Positions 1 to 7,782 of a stretch of 13,000 bases of DNA are shown one piece after another. Origin of the DNA: Nitrosarchaeum sp. (GTDB lineage Archaea > Thermoproteota > Nitrososphaeria > Nitrososphaerales > Nitrosopumilaceae); the NCBI GenBank assembly GCA_013140415.1, contig JABFSW010000062.1, positions 1-13,000 on the forward strand. The letters are read 5' to 3'. The position numbers were made by a program, and so were the translations under genes. The notes under the pieces were generated by a model, which did not search any database, was not told where the DNA came from, and saw only the letters and a program-made list of their open reading frames with translations. The number at the start of each line of letters is the position of its first letter. Within the stretch, counting starts at the first letter, position 1.

Positions 1-56
1 ATTCCATACAAGTTATCTGTATAGTTAATATATCTCAAATATTTTATATTTAATCA

Positions 57-2168
57 GTGAATTCCTACATTATCTTACTTTCATTAGTTTTTAGTCTGTT
101 TTTAGTCGGTACTGCCTCTTACTCTTTTGCTGAGAGCAACTCTATTGAAGTAATTGAAAATAGACTTGTCACTTTAGTTGGTGTAGGCATTGATGATGAT
201 GATGATAATTTGATCTTTGAATGGGTACAAACAGATGGTGAAACAGTCTCTCTATCATCTTATAATGTAGCAGAGCCAACGTTTATGGCTCCAGATGTAG
301 TAAATGGTCAAGTTAAAGTTCTAACATTTACCCTTACTGTAACTGACCCATCGGGCGCAAGTAGTTCTGACACAGTTGAAGTCGTTGTAAACCCTGTTAA
401 TCATATTCCAATGGTTAGCGCAGGAAAAGATCAAGTGACTTTTAAAACTGTTAATGTAGTTACTTTGGTTAGTAGTGCTTTAGACTCTGATGGTGATTCA
501 TTGACTTATAGTTGGACACAAGTAGGAGGCCAACCACTAGATTTGTCTGCCACACATGGAAAATATCTTACAATTCTTCCAACGCATATTGATTTTTCTC
601 AAACTATTCCGCTAACTTTCCAACTAACTGTTGATGATGGATATGGTGGCTCTGCAAGTGATACTGTCAATGTTTATCCTATTACTGGTCTTCTTTCAAA
701 TAGATTAATTTCAATTGCAACTGGTCCAATGCAAATTGTTCAAGAAGGAGAAACAGTTACACTTAGTGCAACTGGACAAACTGCAAACGGACAACCAATA
801 AGCTACTCTTGGGTTCAACTAATTGGCACCGGAGTACAATTGGACTCTTACACTGGTCCATCTGTCCAATTCACAGCTCCTGAACTTCCCAATGATACTG
901 AGATGATTTTGTCATTCCTGGTAACTGGATATTCTCCTGGAAATGGCTGGGCAAATGCTTTGGCATTAGTTAAAGTCATTCCTTCAAATGGATCTCCTAT
1001 AGCTGATGCAGGTCCAGATCAAAGTGTATCTCCAAATGCTCTAGTCAAATTAATTGGAACTGGTACTGATCCTGATAATGATAAACTACGATATTCTTGG
1101 ACACAAAAATCTGGAATGGATATTGATCTCTATGAGCAAGCTACATTCTCTGTCTATTTCTTTACTCCTAGTATTAGCACTGACTCTGAAAAATTAGTTT
1201 TTGAACTAACTGTTACTGATTCCAAAGGTAACTCTGACAAAGATGACGTTGCTGTAACAATTAACACTGTTAACTTACCACCAAGAGCATCTGCTGGTCC
1301 AGATAGAAAGGTAATTGGAGGATCTAATGTATCTGTCACTGGTTTAGGTACTGATCCTGAGAATGGTCCAATAACATATTCTTGGAAACAGATTGCAGGT
1401 GAAACTGTCTCATTTGATACAACTAAACCATCATTTTCATTTAAAGCCCCATCTGTAGTTTCAGGTGAAATCAAACGAATGGTATTCCAACTAACTGTAA
1501 CTGACTCTGAAAATCAACATGGTTCTGATCAATTAATTCTCTTGGTAGTTCCAGCAAATAGTGCACCTATTGTAGATGCAGGTGTTGATCAAACTGCTAA
1601 TGAAAATACTGTCTTGAATTTATCATGCTCTGCAAGTGATTCTGATGGAGATATGATTAGCTTCTCATGGTCTTCATCTAGCAGTGAAGTTGTAATTGGT
1701 GATAGTTCATCTGCAAGCACAACTGTACAAATCCCTATTGTCGTTGAAGATGAAGTGGTTACAATGACTTGTAGTGCCACTGATGGTCAATTGTCATCTT
1801 CTGATAGCATGAAGATTAATGTTGTAAACATGTTTAATCTACCTATAGTAGCAGATGCTGGCATTGATCAAATTGTAAATGAACACGTCAAAGTTTCATT
1901 GGATGGTAGCATGAGCAATGATCCTGAAGGCCAAGACCTCTCATACATGTGGACACAAATTTCTGGCGAACCTGTAGTGTTGTCATCTGCATCTTCAGTA
2001 ACTCCATCATTTACATCCCCAACTGTAGCTAACGGTGAAATCAAAGTCCTAGTCTTTGAACTAAAAGTATTTGATGATAATGATAGAGAATCTGTTGATA
2101 CTGTAACAATTACAGTTGATCCAGTAAACGCACCACCACAAGCAACTGCATCTGCAAAACAATCTTAA
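57..2168 (+). CDS. Secreted PKD/cadherin-like repeat protein (seven repeats)
   Basis: Predicted exported cell-surface or extracellular protein of 703 residues, probably for adhesion or envelope structure. A GTG start gives a complete signal peptide (hydrophobic residues 5-24, likely cleavage after SFA at 25). The rest is a tandem array of about 91-99-residue repeats starting near residues 26, 115, 212, 311, 405, 501 and 592. Each carries variants of an AGxDQ opening, a DxDGD-type acidic loop, Y/F-S-W-x-Q, an APxVxxGE stretch, LTFxLTVTD and DTVxVxVxPVN. This is the pattern of PKD-like domains (K319L-like/REJ type). The acidic loops suggest calcium binding. The protein stops just after a VNAPP linker at about residue 690, where an eighth repeat would begin. 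No C-terminal membrane anchor is visible. A TATA-like stretch near 25-35 fits a leaderless transcript from the GTG. Function beyond a surface role is inference. Confidence 0.85.
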   Translation: MNSYIILLSLVFSLFLVGTASYSFAESNSIEVIENRLVTLVGVGIDDDDDNLIFEWVQTDGETVSLSSYNVAEPTFMAPDVVNGQVKVLTFTLTVTDPSGASSSDTVEVVVNPVNHIPMVSAGKDQVTFKTVNVVTLVSSALDSDGDSLTYSWTQVGGQPLDLSATHGKYLTILPTHIDFSQTIPLTFQLTVDDGYGGSASDTVNVYPITGLLSNRLISIATGPMQIVQEGETVTLSATGQTANGQPISYSWVQLIGTGVQLDSYTGPSVQFTAPELPNDTEMILSFLVTGYSPGNGWANALALVKVIPSNGSPIADAGPDQSVSPNALVKLIGTGTDPDNDKLRYSWTQKSGMDIDLYEQATFSVYFFTPSISTDSEKLVFELTVTDSKGNSDKDDVAVTINTVNLPPRASAGPDRKVIGGSNVSVTGLGTDPENGPITYSWKQIAGETVSFDTTKPSFSFKAPSVVSGEIKRMVFQLTVTDSENQHGSDQLILLVVPANSAPIVDAGVDQTANENTVLNLSCSASDSDGDMISFSWSSSSSEVVIGDSSSASTTVQIPIVVEDEVVTMTCSATDGQLSSSDSMKINVVNMFNLPIVADAGIDQIVNEHVKVSLDGSMSNDPEGQDLSYMWTQISGEPVVLSSASSVTPSFTSPTVANGEIKVLVFELKVFDDNDRESVDTVTITVDPVNAPPQATASAKQS
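192..206 (+). repeat. (GAT)5 triplet microsatellite
   Basis: Five perfect GAT codons encode Asp46-Asp50 in the first PKD-like repeat. They lie where other repeats have mixed D/G/N acidic loops such as DSDGD or DPDND. This may be local slippage in a metal-binding loop. In-frame gain or loss would change the length of the Asp run only. Confidence 0.7.
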
Positions 2169-2187
2169 TTTTAAATTCCTCTCAAAT

Positions 2188-2202
2188 CTCTAAGAATTAG
2201 AG
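2188..2202 (+). other. Small perfect hairpin in the 3' region of the PKD gene
   Basis: CTCTAA, a 3-base loop GAA and TTAGAG form a perfect 6-bp stem 20 bases after the stop codon. It could protect or shape the mRNA 3' end. No T-tract follows directly; the T8 run is about 70 bases further on. Confidence 0.35.
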
Positions 2203-2271
2203 CCACAAAAAATTACATCAAAAACATGCCTGATGGTACTATAAAATGACATGATCTATGAAATTACATAA

Positions 2272-2279
2272 TTTTTTTT
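2272..2279 (+). terminator. T8 tract, likely terminator of the PKD gene
   Basis: A run of eight T on the coding strand lies between the PKD gene and the promoter of the next gene. Archaeal RNA polymerase terminates intrinsically at such T-runs without needing a hairpin. The position immediately before the next TATA box supports this reading. Confidence 0.55.
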
Positions 2280-2288
2280 CACTACGGT

Positions 2289-2296
2289 TTTATTAT
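2289..2296 (+). promoter_or_regulatory. TATA box of the small helical-protein gene
   Basis: TTTATTAT is centred about 26 bp upstream of the ATG at 2319. This is the expected spacing for an archaeal TATA box when transcription starts at the initiation codon. It therefore favours the ATG over the in-frame TTG at 2304, which would be only about 12 bp away. Confidence 0.55.
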
Positions 2297-2318
2297 CTAA
2301 AATTTGTTTCCTATAATC

Positions 2319-2642
2319 ATGCATGCAGAAAAATTTGATGAGGAAGGATTACTGAAAGATATTGAACTTTCTGAGTTAGCATTAGCCATTTCTAAACTTA
2401 CCTTTGGCTGGAATAATCATTCAGATCCTGTAAAAGAAGCACACACATTTTTGGATCGTGTTAGGAAACTTTCTATGGAAATTTCAGAATATGAACAAAG
2501 AATGGGTTCCAATCTTAGCGAATATCAGAGACATAAGATCTATAATTCAATGGAAGATTTAGAAAAACTAATTTCATACATGAAAAACAAGATTGGTTCT
2601 TCTGTAAGTGTGGAAAATATTATTGATCAAAGACAACAATAG
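2319..2642 (+). CDS. Small helical protein of unknown function
   Basis: A 107-residue protein that I do not recognise. It is charged and predicted mostly alpha-helical, with leucine-rich stretches near residues 11-28 (KDIELSELALAISKL), 38-58 and 68-93. The repeated E/L/K spacing suggests amphipathic helices or a short coiled coil. It has no signal peptide, membrane span or cysteine, so it is probably cytoplasmic. The reading frame is open from a TTG at 2304, which would add five residues. The ATG at 2319 is preferred because the TATA box sits 26 bp upstream, fitting a leaderless message. It is flanked by T-runs on both sides (2272-2279 and 2654-2663), so it is likely monocistronic. Neighbours give no clue to its role. 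Confidence 0.7.
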   Translation: MHAEKFDEEGLLKDIELSELALAISKLTFGWNNHSDPVKEAHTFLDRVRKLSMEISEYEQRMGSNLSEYQRHKIYNSMEDLEKLISYMKNKIGSSVSVENIIDQRQQ

Positions 2643-2653
2643 ATTCTAAACTC

Positions 2654-2663
2654 TTTTTATTTT
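2654..2663 (+). terminator. T-rich terminator after the small helical-protein gene
   Basis: TTTTTATTTT lies 12 bp after the stop codon and just upstream of the promoter of the next gene. This is the usual form and place of an archaeal T-run terminator. Confidence 0.45.
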
Positions 2664-2680
2664 CCAATCCACTGCGTACC

Positions 2681-2692
2681 TTTATCTATAAT
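2681..2692 (+). promoter_or_regulatory. TATA box of the secreted nuclease-like gene
   Basis: TTTATCTATAAT is centred about 26 bp upstream of the TTG at 2712. It supports a leaderless transcript and the choice of that TTG, which also gives a complete signal peptide. Confidence 0.5.
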
Positions 2693-2711
2693 CTATGTGT
2701 ATAATCTTTAA

Positions 2712-3305
2712 TTGAAAATAATCGTAATTCTTTTGATTCTGACCTTATCCGTTGGTGTAATTCCATTAACACCTAGTTACGCTCATCAATCAGGTTGTCA
2801 TAGATGGCATTCATGTCCATCTGATTCTGGAAGCTATGTCTGCGGAGATTTAGGATATGATACGTACTGTCCAAAGAGTACAAAATCAGAATCAAAAGAA
2901 AAAGTGCAAACAAAAACACAATCAACAAAGACATCAAAATGTACTGGTACTGCATTATGTATTACCGATAAAGTCACAAGAATTGTAGATGGAGATACCC
3001 TATCTATTAAAAAATATGTGATTCGTTTGTCTCTTGTTAATTCCCCAGAAAAAGATCAAGCTGGATTCTCAGAGGCAAAATCATTTACTAGTACCTTATG
3101 TCCTGTAGGATCTACTATAACAGTAGATCAAGACGATAAACAACCTTATGATAAATCCAAAAGATTAGTTGGAAAGATATTCTGTGGAGATAAAGTTCTC
3201 AATTCAGAGCTGCTGTATAATGACCATGCTACAATTCCAAAAAAGTATTGCAGTACCAGTGAGTTTAGTTCAGAAGTTTGGGCAAAAAAGTTTGGATGTG
3301 GGTGA
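2712..3305 (+). CDS. Secreted thermonuclease-family (SNase-like) protein with Cys/His-rich N-terminal module
   Basis: A 197-residue exported protein of the staphylococcal-nuclease fold, expected to cleave nucleic acids outside the cell. A TTG start opens a signal peptide (residues 1-24, cleavage likely after SYA). Next comes a short module with Cys29, Cys35, Cys44 and Cys53 (CHRWHSC and YVCGDxGY), then a Lys/Ser/Thr linker (55-76). The SNase-like domain runs from about 84 to 197: VDGDT (Asp95), RLSLVNSPE (Arg105, Glu113) and KRLVG (Arg151) match Asp21, Arg35, Glu43 and Arg87 of staphylococcal nuclease. The position equal to the metal ligand Asp40 is Asn110, and Thr41 is Ser111. Further cysteines (77, 83, 130, 158 and near the end) suggest disulfides suited to an exported protein. 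Catalytic activity is plausible but unproven given Asn110. Confidence 0.82.
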   Translation: MKIIVILLILTLSVGVIPLTPSYAHQSGCHRWHSCPSDSGSYVCGDLGYDTYCPKSTKSESKEKVQTKTQSTKTSKCTGTALCITDKVTRIVDGDTLSIKKYVIRLSLVNSPEKDQAGFSEAKSFTSTLCPVGSTITVDQDDKQPYDKSKRLVGKIFCGDKVLNSELLYNDHATIPKKYCSTSEFSSEVWAKKFGCG

Positions 3306-3324
3306 TTTCAAGGATGAGACTAAA

Positions 3325-3346
3325 TTTAGCTGAAGCTATTTAGCTG
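3325..3346 (+). promoter_or_regulatory. AGCT-rich repeats upstream of sufB, possible operator or mRNA hairpin
   Basis: TTTAGCTG occurs twice (3325-3332 and 3339-3346). Three AGCT palindromes fall within 18 bp (3328, 3334, 3342). The segment TAGC-TGAA-GCTA can also fold as a 4-bp hairpin. It lies about 20 bp upstream of the sufB TATA box and just after the previous stop codon. It could be a regulator site for the suf operon or part of the upstream gene's 3' end. Both readings are inference. Confidence 0.25.
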
Positions 3347-3352
3347 TGCCTA

Positions 3353-3357
3353 TTTTT
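3353..3357 (+). terminator. Short T5 tract after the nuclease-like gene
   Basis: TTTTT lies about 48 bp after the stop codon and directly before the sufB promoter. It is a weak archaeal terminator candidate. Confidence 0.3.
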
Positions 3358-3366
3358 CCTCATGTA

Positions 3367-3375
3367 TTTATAATA
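3367..3375 (+). promoter_or_regulatory. TATA box of the suf operon
   Basis: TTTATAATA is centred 24 bp upstream of the ATG at 3395 and is one of the strongest TATA boxes in the window. The spacing predicts a leaderless sufB message and argues against the upstream in-frame ATG at 3386. Confidence 0.65.
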
Positions 3376-3394
3376 TAACGATGTTATGATTTTC

Positions 3395-4795
3395 ATGGCT
3401 ACTGAAAATCTAAACATGGATTATTCAAAATATGATTTTAAAGATTCAACTGATTTGTACGTGCATCTAAGCAAAAAAGGTCTCTCAAAAGATACTGTTA
3501 TTGCCATTAGTAAAATGAAAGACGAGCCACAGTGGATGCTTGATTTTAGATTACGTTCTTATGAAATTTTCATGAAAAAACCAATGCCAACTTGGGGTGG
3601 CGATCTAAGTCATATTGACTTTCAAAATATCTACTATTATGCAAAGGCAACTGAAAAAACTGAAAAGAACTGGGATGATGTTCCAGCAGAAGTCAAAGCT
3701 ACTTTTGATAAATTAGGTATTCCAGAAGCTGAAAAGAAATTCTTAGCTGGTGTAGGTGCACAATATGAATCCGAAGTTGTCTATCATAGTCTAAGAGAAG
3801 ACTTGGCAAAACAAGGTGTGTTATTTTTAGATACTGACTCTGCACTAAAACAATATCCTGAAATTTTCAAAAAATATTTTGGCAAAATAATTCCTCCAGA
3901 AGATAATAAATTTGCAGCACTAAACAGTGCAGTTTGGAGTGGTGGCTCGTTTATCTATATCCCACCAGGTATCAAAGTTGACATGCCATTGCAAGCATAC
4001 TTTAGAATTAATGCTGAAAATATCGGGCAGTTTGAAAGAACATTAATCATAGCTGATGAGGGTTCTGAAGTTCATTACATTGAAGGATGCACTGCTCCAG
4101 TATATTCATCTGAATCGTTACATTCAGCAGTTGTTGAACTAGTAGCACACAAAGATGCAAAATTACGATATACGACAATCCAAAATTGGAGTAGCGATGT
4201 GTATAATCTAGTTACAAAACGTGCTTATGCATATGAAGGTGCAACCGTAGAATGGATTGATGGTAACATTGGCAGTAAACTAACAATGAAATATCCTGGA
4301 ATCTATTTGATGGGCGAGAGAGCATATGGCGAAACACTGTCTATTGCTTTTGCTGGAAAAGGACAACACCAAGATACTGGTGCTAAAATGGTTCATCTAG
4401 CGCCAAACACTACATCAAAAACTACGTCAAAATCTGTCAGTAGACTAGACGGACGTTCTACTTACAGGGGAATGCTACATGTTGCAAAAGGTGCCACTAA
4501 TGTAAAAGCTACAGTAAGATGTGATGCATTATTGTTAGATGATACATCAAAAACTGATACTTATCCTTACATGGAAATTAATCAAGAAGATGCTACAATT
4601 ACACATGAAGCAACTGTAGGAAAAATTGGAGACGAACAGATTTTCTATCTTATGACTAGAGGTTTCACTGAAGAAGAAGCACTATCTCTAATTGTTAATG
4701 GATTCATGGAGCCATTCACAAAGGAATTGCCTATGGAATATGCTGTAGAATTAAACAGACTCATCAAGCTAGAGATGGATGATTCAGTGGGTTAA
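3395..4795 (+). CDS. sufB: Fe-S cluster assembly scaffold SufB
   Basis: A 466-residue core scaffold subunit of the SUF system. With SufD and the ATPase SufC it builds iron-sulfur clusters in the cytoplasm for transfer to target proteins. The N-terminal helical part (about 1-125) is followed by the beta-helix core with [20 protein letters not shown] (about 170-190) and the conserved [11 protein letters not shown]. The family cysteine, RCDALLLDD (Cys376), matches E. coli SufB Cys405. ITHEATVG (His404), FYLMTRG and the C-terminal GFMEPF complete the signature. Length is near the usual 470-495. The ATG at 3395 is chosen over 3386 because the TATA box lies 24 bp upstream. It is the first gene of the operon, with a 27-bp gap to sufD. 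The partner gene sufC is absent nearby. Confidence 0.96.
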   Translation: MATENLNMDYSKYDFKDSTDLYVHLSKKGLSKDTVIAISKMKDEPQWMLDFRLRSYEIFMKKPMPTWGGDLSHIDFQNIYYYAKATEKTEKNWDDVPAEVKATFDKLGIPEAEKKFLAGVGAQYESEVVYHSLREDLAKQGVLFLDTDSALKQYPEIFKKYFGKIIPPEDNKFAALNSAVWSGGSFIYIPPGIKVDMPLQAYFRINAENIGQFERTLIIADEGSEVHYIEGCTAPVYSSESLHSAVVELVAHKDAKLRYTTIQNWSSDVYNLVTKRAYAYEGATVEWIDGNIGSKLTMKYPGIYLMGERAYGETLSIAFAGKGQHQDTGAKMVHLAPNTTSKTTSKSVSRLDGRSTYRGMLHVAKGATNVKATVRCDALLLDDTSKTDTYPYMEINQEDATITHEATVGKIGDEQIFYLMTRGFTEEEALSLIVNGFMEPFTKELPMEYAVELNRLIKLEMDDSVG

Positions 4796-4822
4796 ACCAC
4801 TAAATCTTAATTTAGGTTAATC

Positions 4823-6220
4823 ATGTCTCAAACCCTTTCACAAATTAATTCCCGTCATGTTGAAGAAATTTCCTCATCACAAAATGAACCTGACTGGTTA
4901 AAGCAATATCGACAGAGTTCCTTGTCTATTTATGATACTTTGCCAATTGAGACATCTCCACTTTACAATAAATATACTGATGCAAAAAGAATGGATCCAC
5001 AACAAGTTTCTTTTTCACCATCTACTACTAATGTAATACCTAGTTTCCTTCAAAAAAGATTTCATGAATTAGAAAAAGAAACATGCATTATTCAAATAGG
5101 AAGTAATACCCATAAAATCAATATCTCTGATGATCTAAAATCAAAAGGGCTAGTAATCACTTCTATTAATGACGCAATAAAAAATAATCCGGAACTAGTA
5201 AAAAAAGCACTAGAGGCATCAAACTCAAAAGAAGACAAGTTTACTGCATTAAATAACGCCGCATTTAATTCTGGAATTTTCATTCACATACCACGTAATC
5301 TAGTATTGGAAAAACCAATCCATATCTTATCCTGTTTATCTGATGATGGAATTTCCACTATTGCTAGAAATGTTATCTTTGCAGATGAAAGTAGCAAGGC
5401 AACCATTGTTCAGGAATTGTATTCTTCTAAAGCAGAAAAACAACAAGCATATCTTGAATTACTAAACACAAACATTGCTCAAAACGCACAACTTGATATT
5501 ACGACATTACAAATGATGGACCAAACTACTGTTAATTTCTCTACTAGGAGAACTGATTTGGGCCAAGACTCTAAAGTTAACTGGTATTCTGGCTTGTTTG
5601 GTTCTATGTTGTCTCGATATAAAATAGAATATTTTCTTAATGGAACAGGTGCTTCTGCTAATGATTCTGAAGTAATATTTGGAAACAATGAACAATCTTT
5701 TGATATTCAAACAAACGTGAATCACGAAAGCCCATCTACTGATGGCAGAGTTGTTGAAAAATCAATTCTACGAAATAAATCAAAATCTCTTTTCAAAGGA
5801 ATGATTAGAATAAAAGAAAAGGCTACAAAGTCAAACTCATTTTTGTCAGGCCGCTCCATTTTGCTTGACAAAGATGCAAAATCAGACGCCATTCCTGGAT
5901 TAGAAATTTTCACCAATGACGTCAAAGCAACCCATTCTGCATCTGTTGCACAAATTGATGAGGAACAAATTTTCTATCTTAGAACTAGATGTCTAAGTAA
6001 AGAAGAGGCCGAAAGAACAATTATTGAAGGATTTTTAGAACCTCTATCAAGAAAAATGTCATATCAAGTCAGAGCATGGATTGCTTACTTGATTGAATCT
6101 AAATGGGATGACCATGAATTGACAATTAACACTGATGAAGAACTGACAAAATTTGTTGAAATTGAAGAAACGCGTTACAACGAAGATTCTGAAATTGAAC
6201 AACATTACAAGTATAGGTGA
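4823..6220 (+). CDS. sufD: Fe-S cluster assembly protein SufD
   Basis: A 465-residue paralogue of SufB that pairs with it in the SufBCD scaffold and is needed for iron entry in bacterial systems. The N-terminal third is divergent. The beta-helix core carries FTALNNAAFNSGIFIHIPRN (about 140-160), FKGMIRI, LSGRSILLDKDAKSDAIPGLEI and KATHSASVAQID. His371 in that last motif matches the SufD histidine (His360 in E. coli) implicated in cluster building. Serine stands where SufB has its cysteine, as expected for SufD. FYLRTRCLSKEEAE and the GFLEPL ending follow. An acidic tail of about 35 residues (after SKWDD) extends past the usual end. AGGT at 4814-4817, 5 nt before the ATG, is a short Shine-Dalgarno motif. 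The stop TGA lies inside the ribosome site of the next gene. Confidence 0.94.
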   Translation: MSQTLSQINSRHVEEISSSQNEPDWLKQYRQSSLSIYDTLPIETSPLYNKYTDAKRMDPQQVSFSPSTTNVIPSFLQKRFHELEKETCIIQIGSNTHKINISDDLKSKGLVITSINDAIKNNPELVKKALEASNSKEDKFTALNNAAFNSGIFIHIPRNLVLEKPIHILSCLSDDGISTIARNVIFADESSKATIVQELYSSKAEKQQAYLELLNTNIAQNAQLDITTLQMMDQTTVNFSTRRTDLGQDSKVNWYSGLFGSMLSRYKIEYFLNGTGASANDSEVIFGNNEQSFDIQTNVNHESPSTDGRVVEKSILRNKSKSLFKGMIRIKEKATKSNSFLSGRSILLDKDAKSDAIPGLEIFTNDVKATHSASVAQIDEEQIFYLRTRCLSKEEAERTIIEGFLEPLSRKMSYQVRAWIAYLIESKWDDHELTINTDEELTKFVEIEETRYNEDSEIEQHYKYR

Positions 6221-6221
6221 T
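6215..6221 (+). promoter_or_regulatory. Shine-Dalgarno site that fixes the TTG start of the Rieske gene
   Basis: AGGTGAT is fully complementary to the archaeal 16S rRNA 3' end and ends 5 nt before the TTG at 6227. It overlaps the sufD stop codon, so translation of the two genes is probably coupled. Confidence 0.7.
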
Positions 6222-6226
6222 AAAAC

Positions 6227-6535
6227 TTGGCTCAATGGATTAAAGCTTGTAAATTGGATCAAGTAAAGGCTGGTCAACTCTTTGGTTTTTCTCATGATGA
6301 TAAAAAAATTCTTTTGGCAAATCAAAAAGGAAAAATCTATGCAACTGATCTAATATGTACTCATGCTGATGCTGATCTTTCAACAGGATTTCTCAGCGAG
6401 GAAGGTATAAGATGTCCATTGCATCTTTCTGTTTTTAATTTACAAAATGGAAAGCCAGAAAATCTTCCTGCAGAAATACCACTAAAAACATACAATGTTA
6501 AAATAGATCAAAATGAGATCTACGTGGAGGTTTAG
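6227..6535 (+). CDS. Rieske-type [2Fe-2S] ferredoxin in the suf operon
   Basis: A 102-residue soluble Rieske-fold protein, predicted to carry one [2Fe-2S] cluster and act as an electron carrier. The ligand motifs are CTH (Cys44, His46) and CPLH (Cys63, His66), separated by 16 residues, matching the CxH-x16-CxxH pattern. A hydrophobic LHLSVFNLQNGKP segment and a final beta strand (YNVKIDQNEIYVEV) complete the fold. There is no membrane anchor or twin-arginine signal, so it is of the ferredoxin type rather than the cytochrome bc type. The TTG start is set by the perfect AGGTGAT five bases upstream. It sits between sufD and sufS, two bases before the sufS ATG. A role in supplying electrons for cluster assembly is plausible from context only. 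Confidence 0.9.
   Translation: MAQWIKACKLDQVKAGQLFGFSHDDKKILLANQKGKIYATDLICTHADADLSTGFLSEEGIRCPLHLSVFNLQNGKPENLPAEIPLKTYNVKIDQNEIYVEV
6526..6531 (+). promoter_or_regulatory. Shine-Dalgarno site of sufS
   Basis: GGAGGT lies inside the end of the Rieske gene, 6 nt before the sufS ATG. It is a canonical strong site and shows that internal operon genes use ribosome binding sites while first genes look leaderless. Confidence 0.75.
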
Positions 6536-6537
6536 AA

Positions 6538-7782
6538 ATGCAAAGTACACAAACATCTTTTGAAAAGTTACGAAAAGATTTTCCTATTTTGCAAAGAACT
6601 GTTAGAGATAACAAGACACTTGTCTATTTAGATAATGCTTCTACAACACAAAAACCAAATCAAGTAATTGATGCAATTACTGATTATTATAAAAATCACA
6701 ATGCAAACATTCACAGAGCAGTCTACGCATTGGCAGAAGAAGCAACTGAACTTTATGAGGCAACAAGAGATAAGATTGCAAATTTTATACATGTAAAAAA
6801 TAGAGAAGAAATTATTTTTGTTAGAGGAACAACTGAAGCGATAAATCTAGTTGCATATGCATGGGGTAGAACCCATATTCAAAAAGACGATATTATAGTT
6901 ACAACTGAATATGAACATCATAGTAATATTGTCCCTTGGCAACTCCTAACTCAAGAAAAAGGTGCCAAGCTTGAATACATTAGAATGGATGATAACGGCG
7001 AATTAATTTTAGATGATCTTACCAAATATCTTGCAACAGGCAAAGTCAAACTTGTAACATTTAGTCTAATGTCTAATGTTCTTGGCACTATTACTGATGC
7101 AGAAAAAATAGTTTCAAAATGTAAAGAATACGATGTATTGACTTTGATCGATGGAGCCCAAGCTGTTCCTCATATGCCTGTTAACATTGAAAAACTAGAT
7201 TGTGATTTTTTTGCATTTTCTGGGCATAAAATGTTAGGACCTACAGGAATTGGTGTTTTATGGGTAAGAAAATCAGTCCTACAAACCATGAATCCATTTC
7301 ATGGTGGCGGTGACATGATCAGAGAAGTTCACAAATACGAAACAACCTGGAATGATTTACCATACAAATTCGAAGCTGGCACTCCAAATATTGCTGATGT
7401 TATTGGATTTGGAGCAGCAATAGACTATCTTACAAATCTTGGAATGGATAATGTACGAGAACACGAAATCGAATTGACAAATTATGCTATTGAAAAATTA
7501 TCTAAGATAAATGGGCTTACAATCTATGGCACCAAAGATATCTCAAAAAGAGGCGGTGTAATTTCATTTAATTTTGCAGATGTTCATCCTCATGATGTAG
7601 CCCAAATAATAGATGAGGAGGGAATTGCAGTAAGATCTGGGCATCACTGTGCTCAAGTACTAATGGAAAGACTAAATGTTGCAGCTACATCTAGGGCAAG
7701 TTTTTACATTTACAATACTAAAGAGGAAATAGATTCATTGATTAACTCATTAAACAAAGTTGCAAGGATATTCAAACTATGA
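6538..7782 (+). CDS. sufS: Cysteine desulfurase SufS
   Basis: A 414-residue pyridoxal-phosphate enzyme of the class V aminotransferase fold (group II, SufS/CsdA). It converts L-cysteine to L-alanine and holds the sulfur as a persulfide for cluster assembly. Visible motifs: YLDNASTTQKP near the N terminus, RGTTEAINLVA, TEYEHHSNIVPWQ, LIDGAQAVPHMPVN, the PLP-binding lysine in FSGHKMLGPTG (Lys231), RxGTPN-like EAGTPNIADVIG and the catalytic RSGHHCAQ (Cys371). Length and motif spacing match E. coli SufS (406 residues, Lys226, Cys364). A GGAGGT ribosome site precedes the ATG. The end overlaps the sufU start by four bases (ATGA), so the enzyme and its sulfur acceptor are likely made in a coupled way. 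Confidence 0.96.
   Translation: MQSTQTSFEKLRKDFPILQRTVRDNKTLVYLDNASTTQKPNQVIDAITDYYKNHNANIHRAVYALAEEATELYEATRDKIANFIHVKNREEIIFVRGTTEAINLVAYAWGRTHIQKDDIIVTTEYEHHSNIVPWQLLTQEKGAKLEYIRMDDNGELILDDLTKYLATGKVKLVTFSLMSNVLGTITDAEKIVSKCKEYDVLTLIDGAQAVPHMPVNIEKLDCDFFAFSGHKMLGPTGIGVLWVRKSVLQTMNPFHGGGDMIREVHKYETTWNDLPYKFEAGTPNIADVIGFGAAIDYLTNLGMDNVREHEIELTNYAIEKLSKINGLTIYGTKDISKRGGVISFNFADVHPHDVAQIIDEEGIAVRSGHHCAQVLMERLNVAATSRASFYIYNTKEEIDSLINSLNKVARIFKL

Noticed and set aside
1154..1780. Minus-strand open frames inside the PKD gene
   Set aside because: They have no recognisable motif, and the plus-strand repeat pattern fully explains the region.
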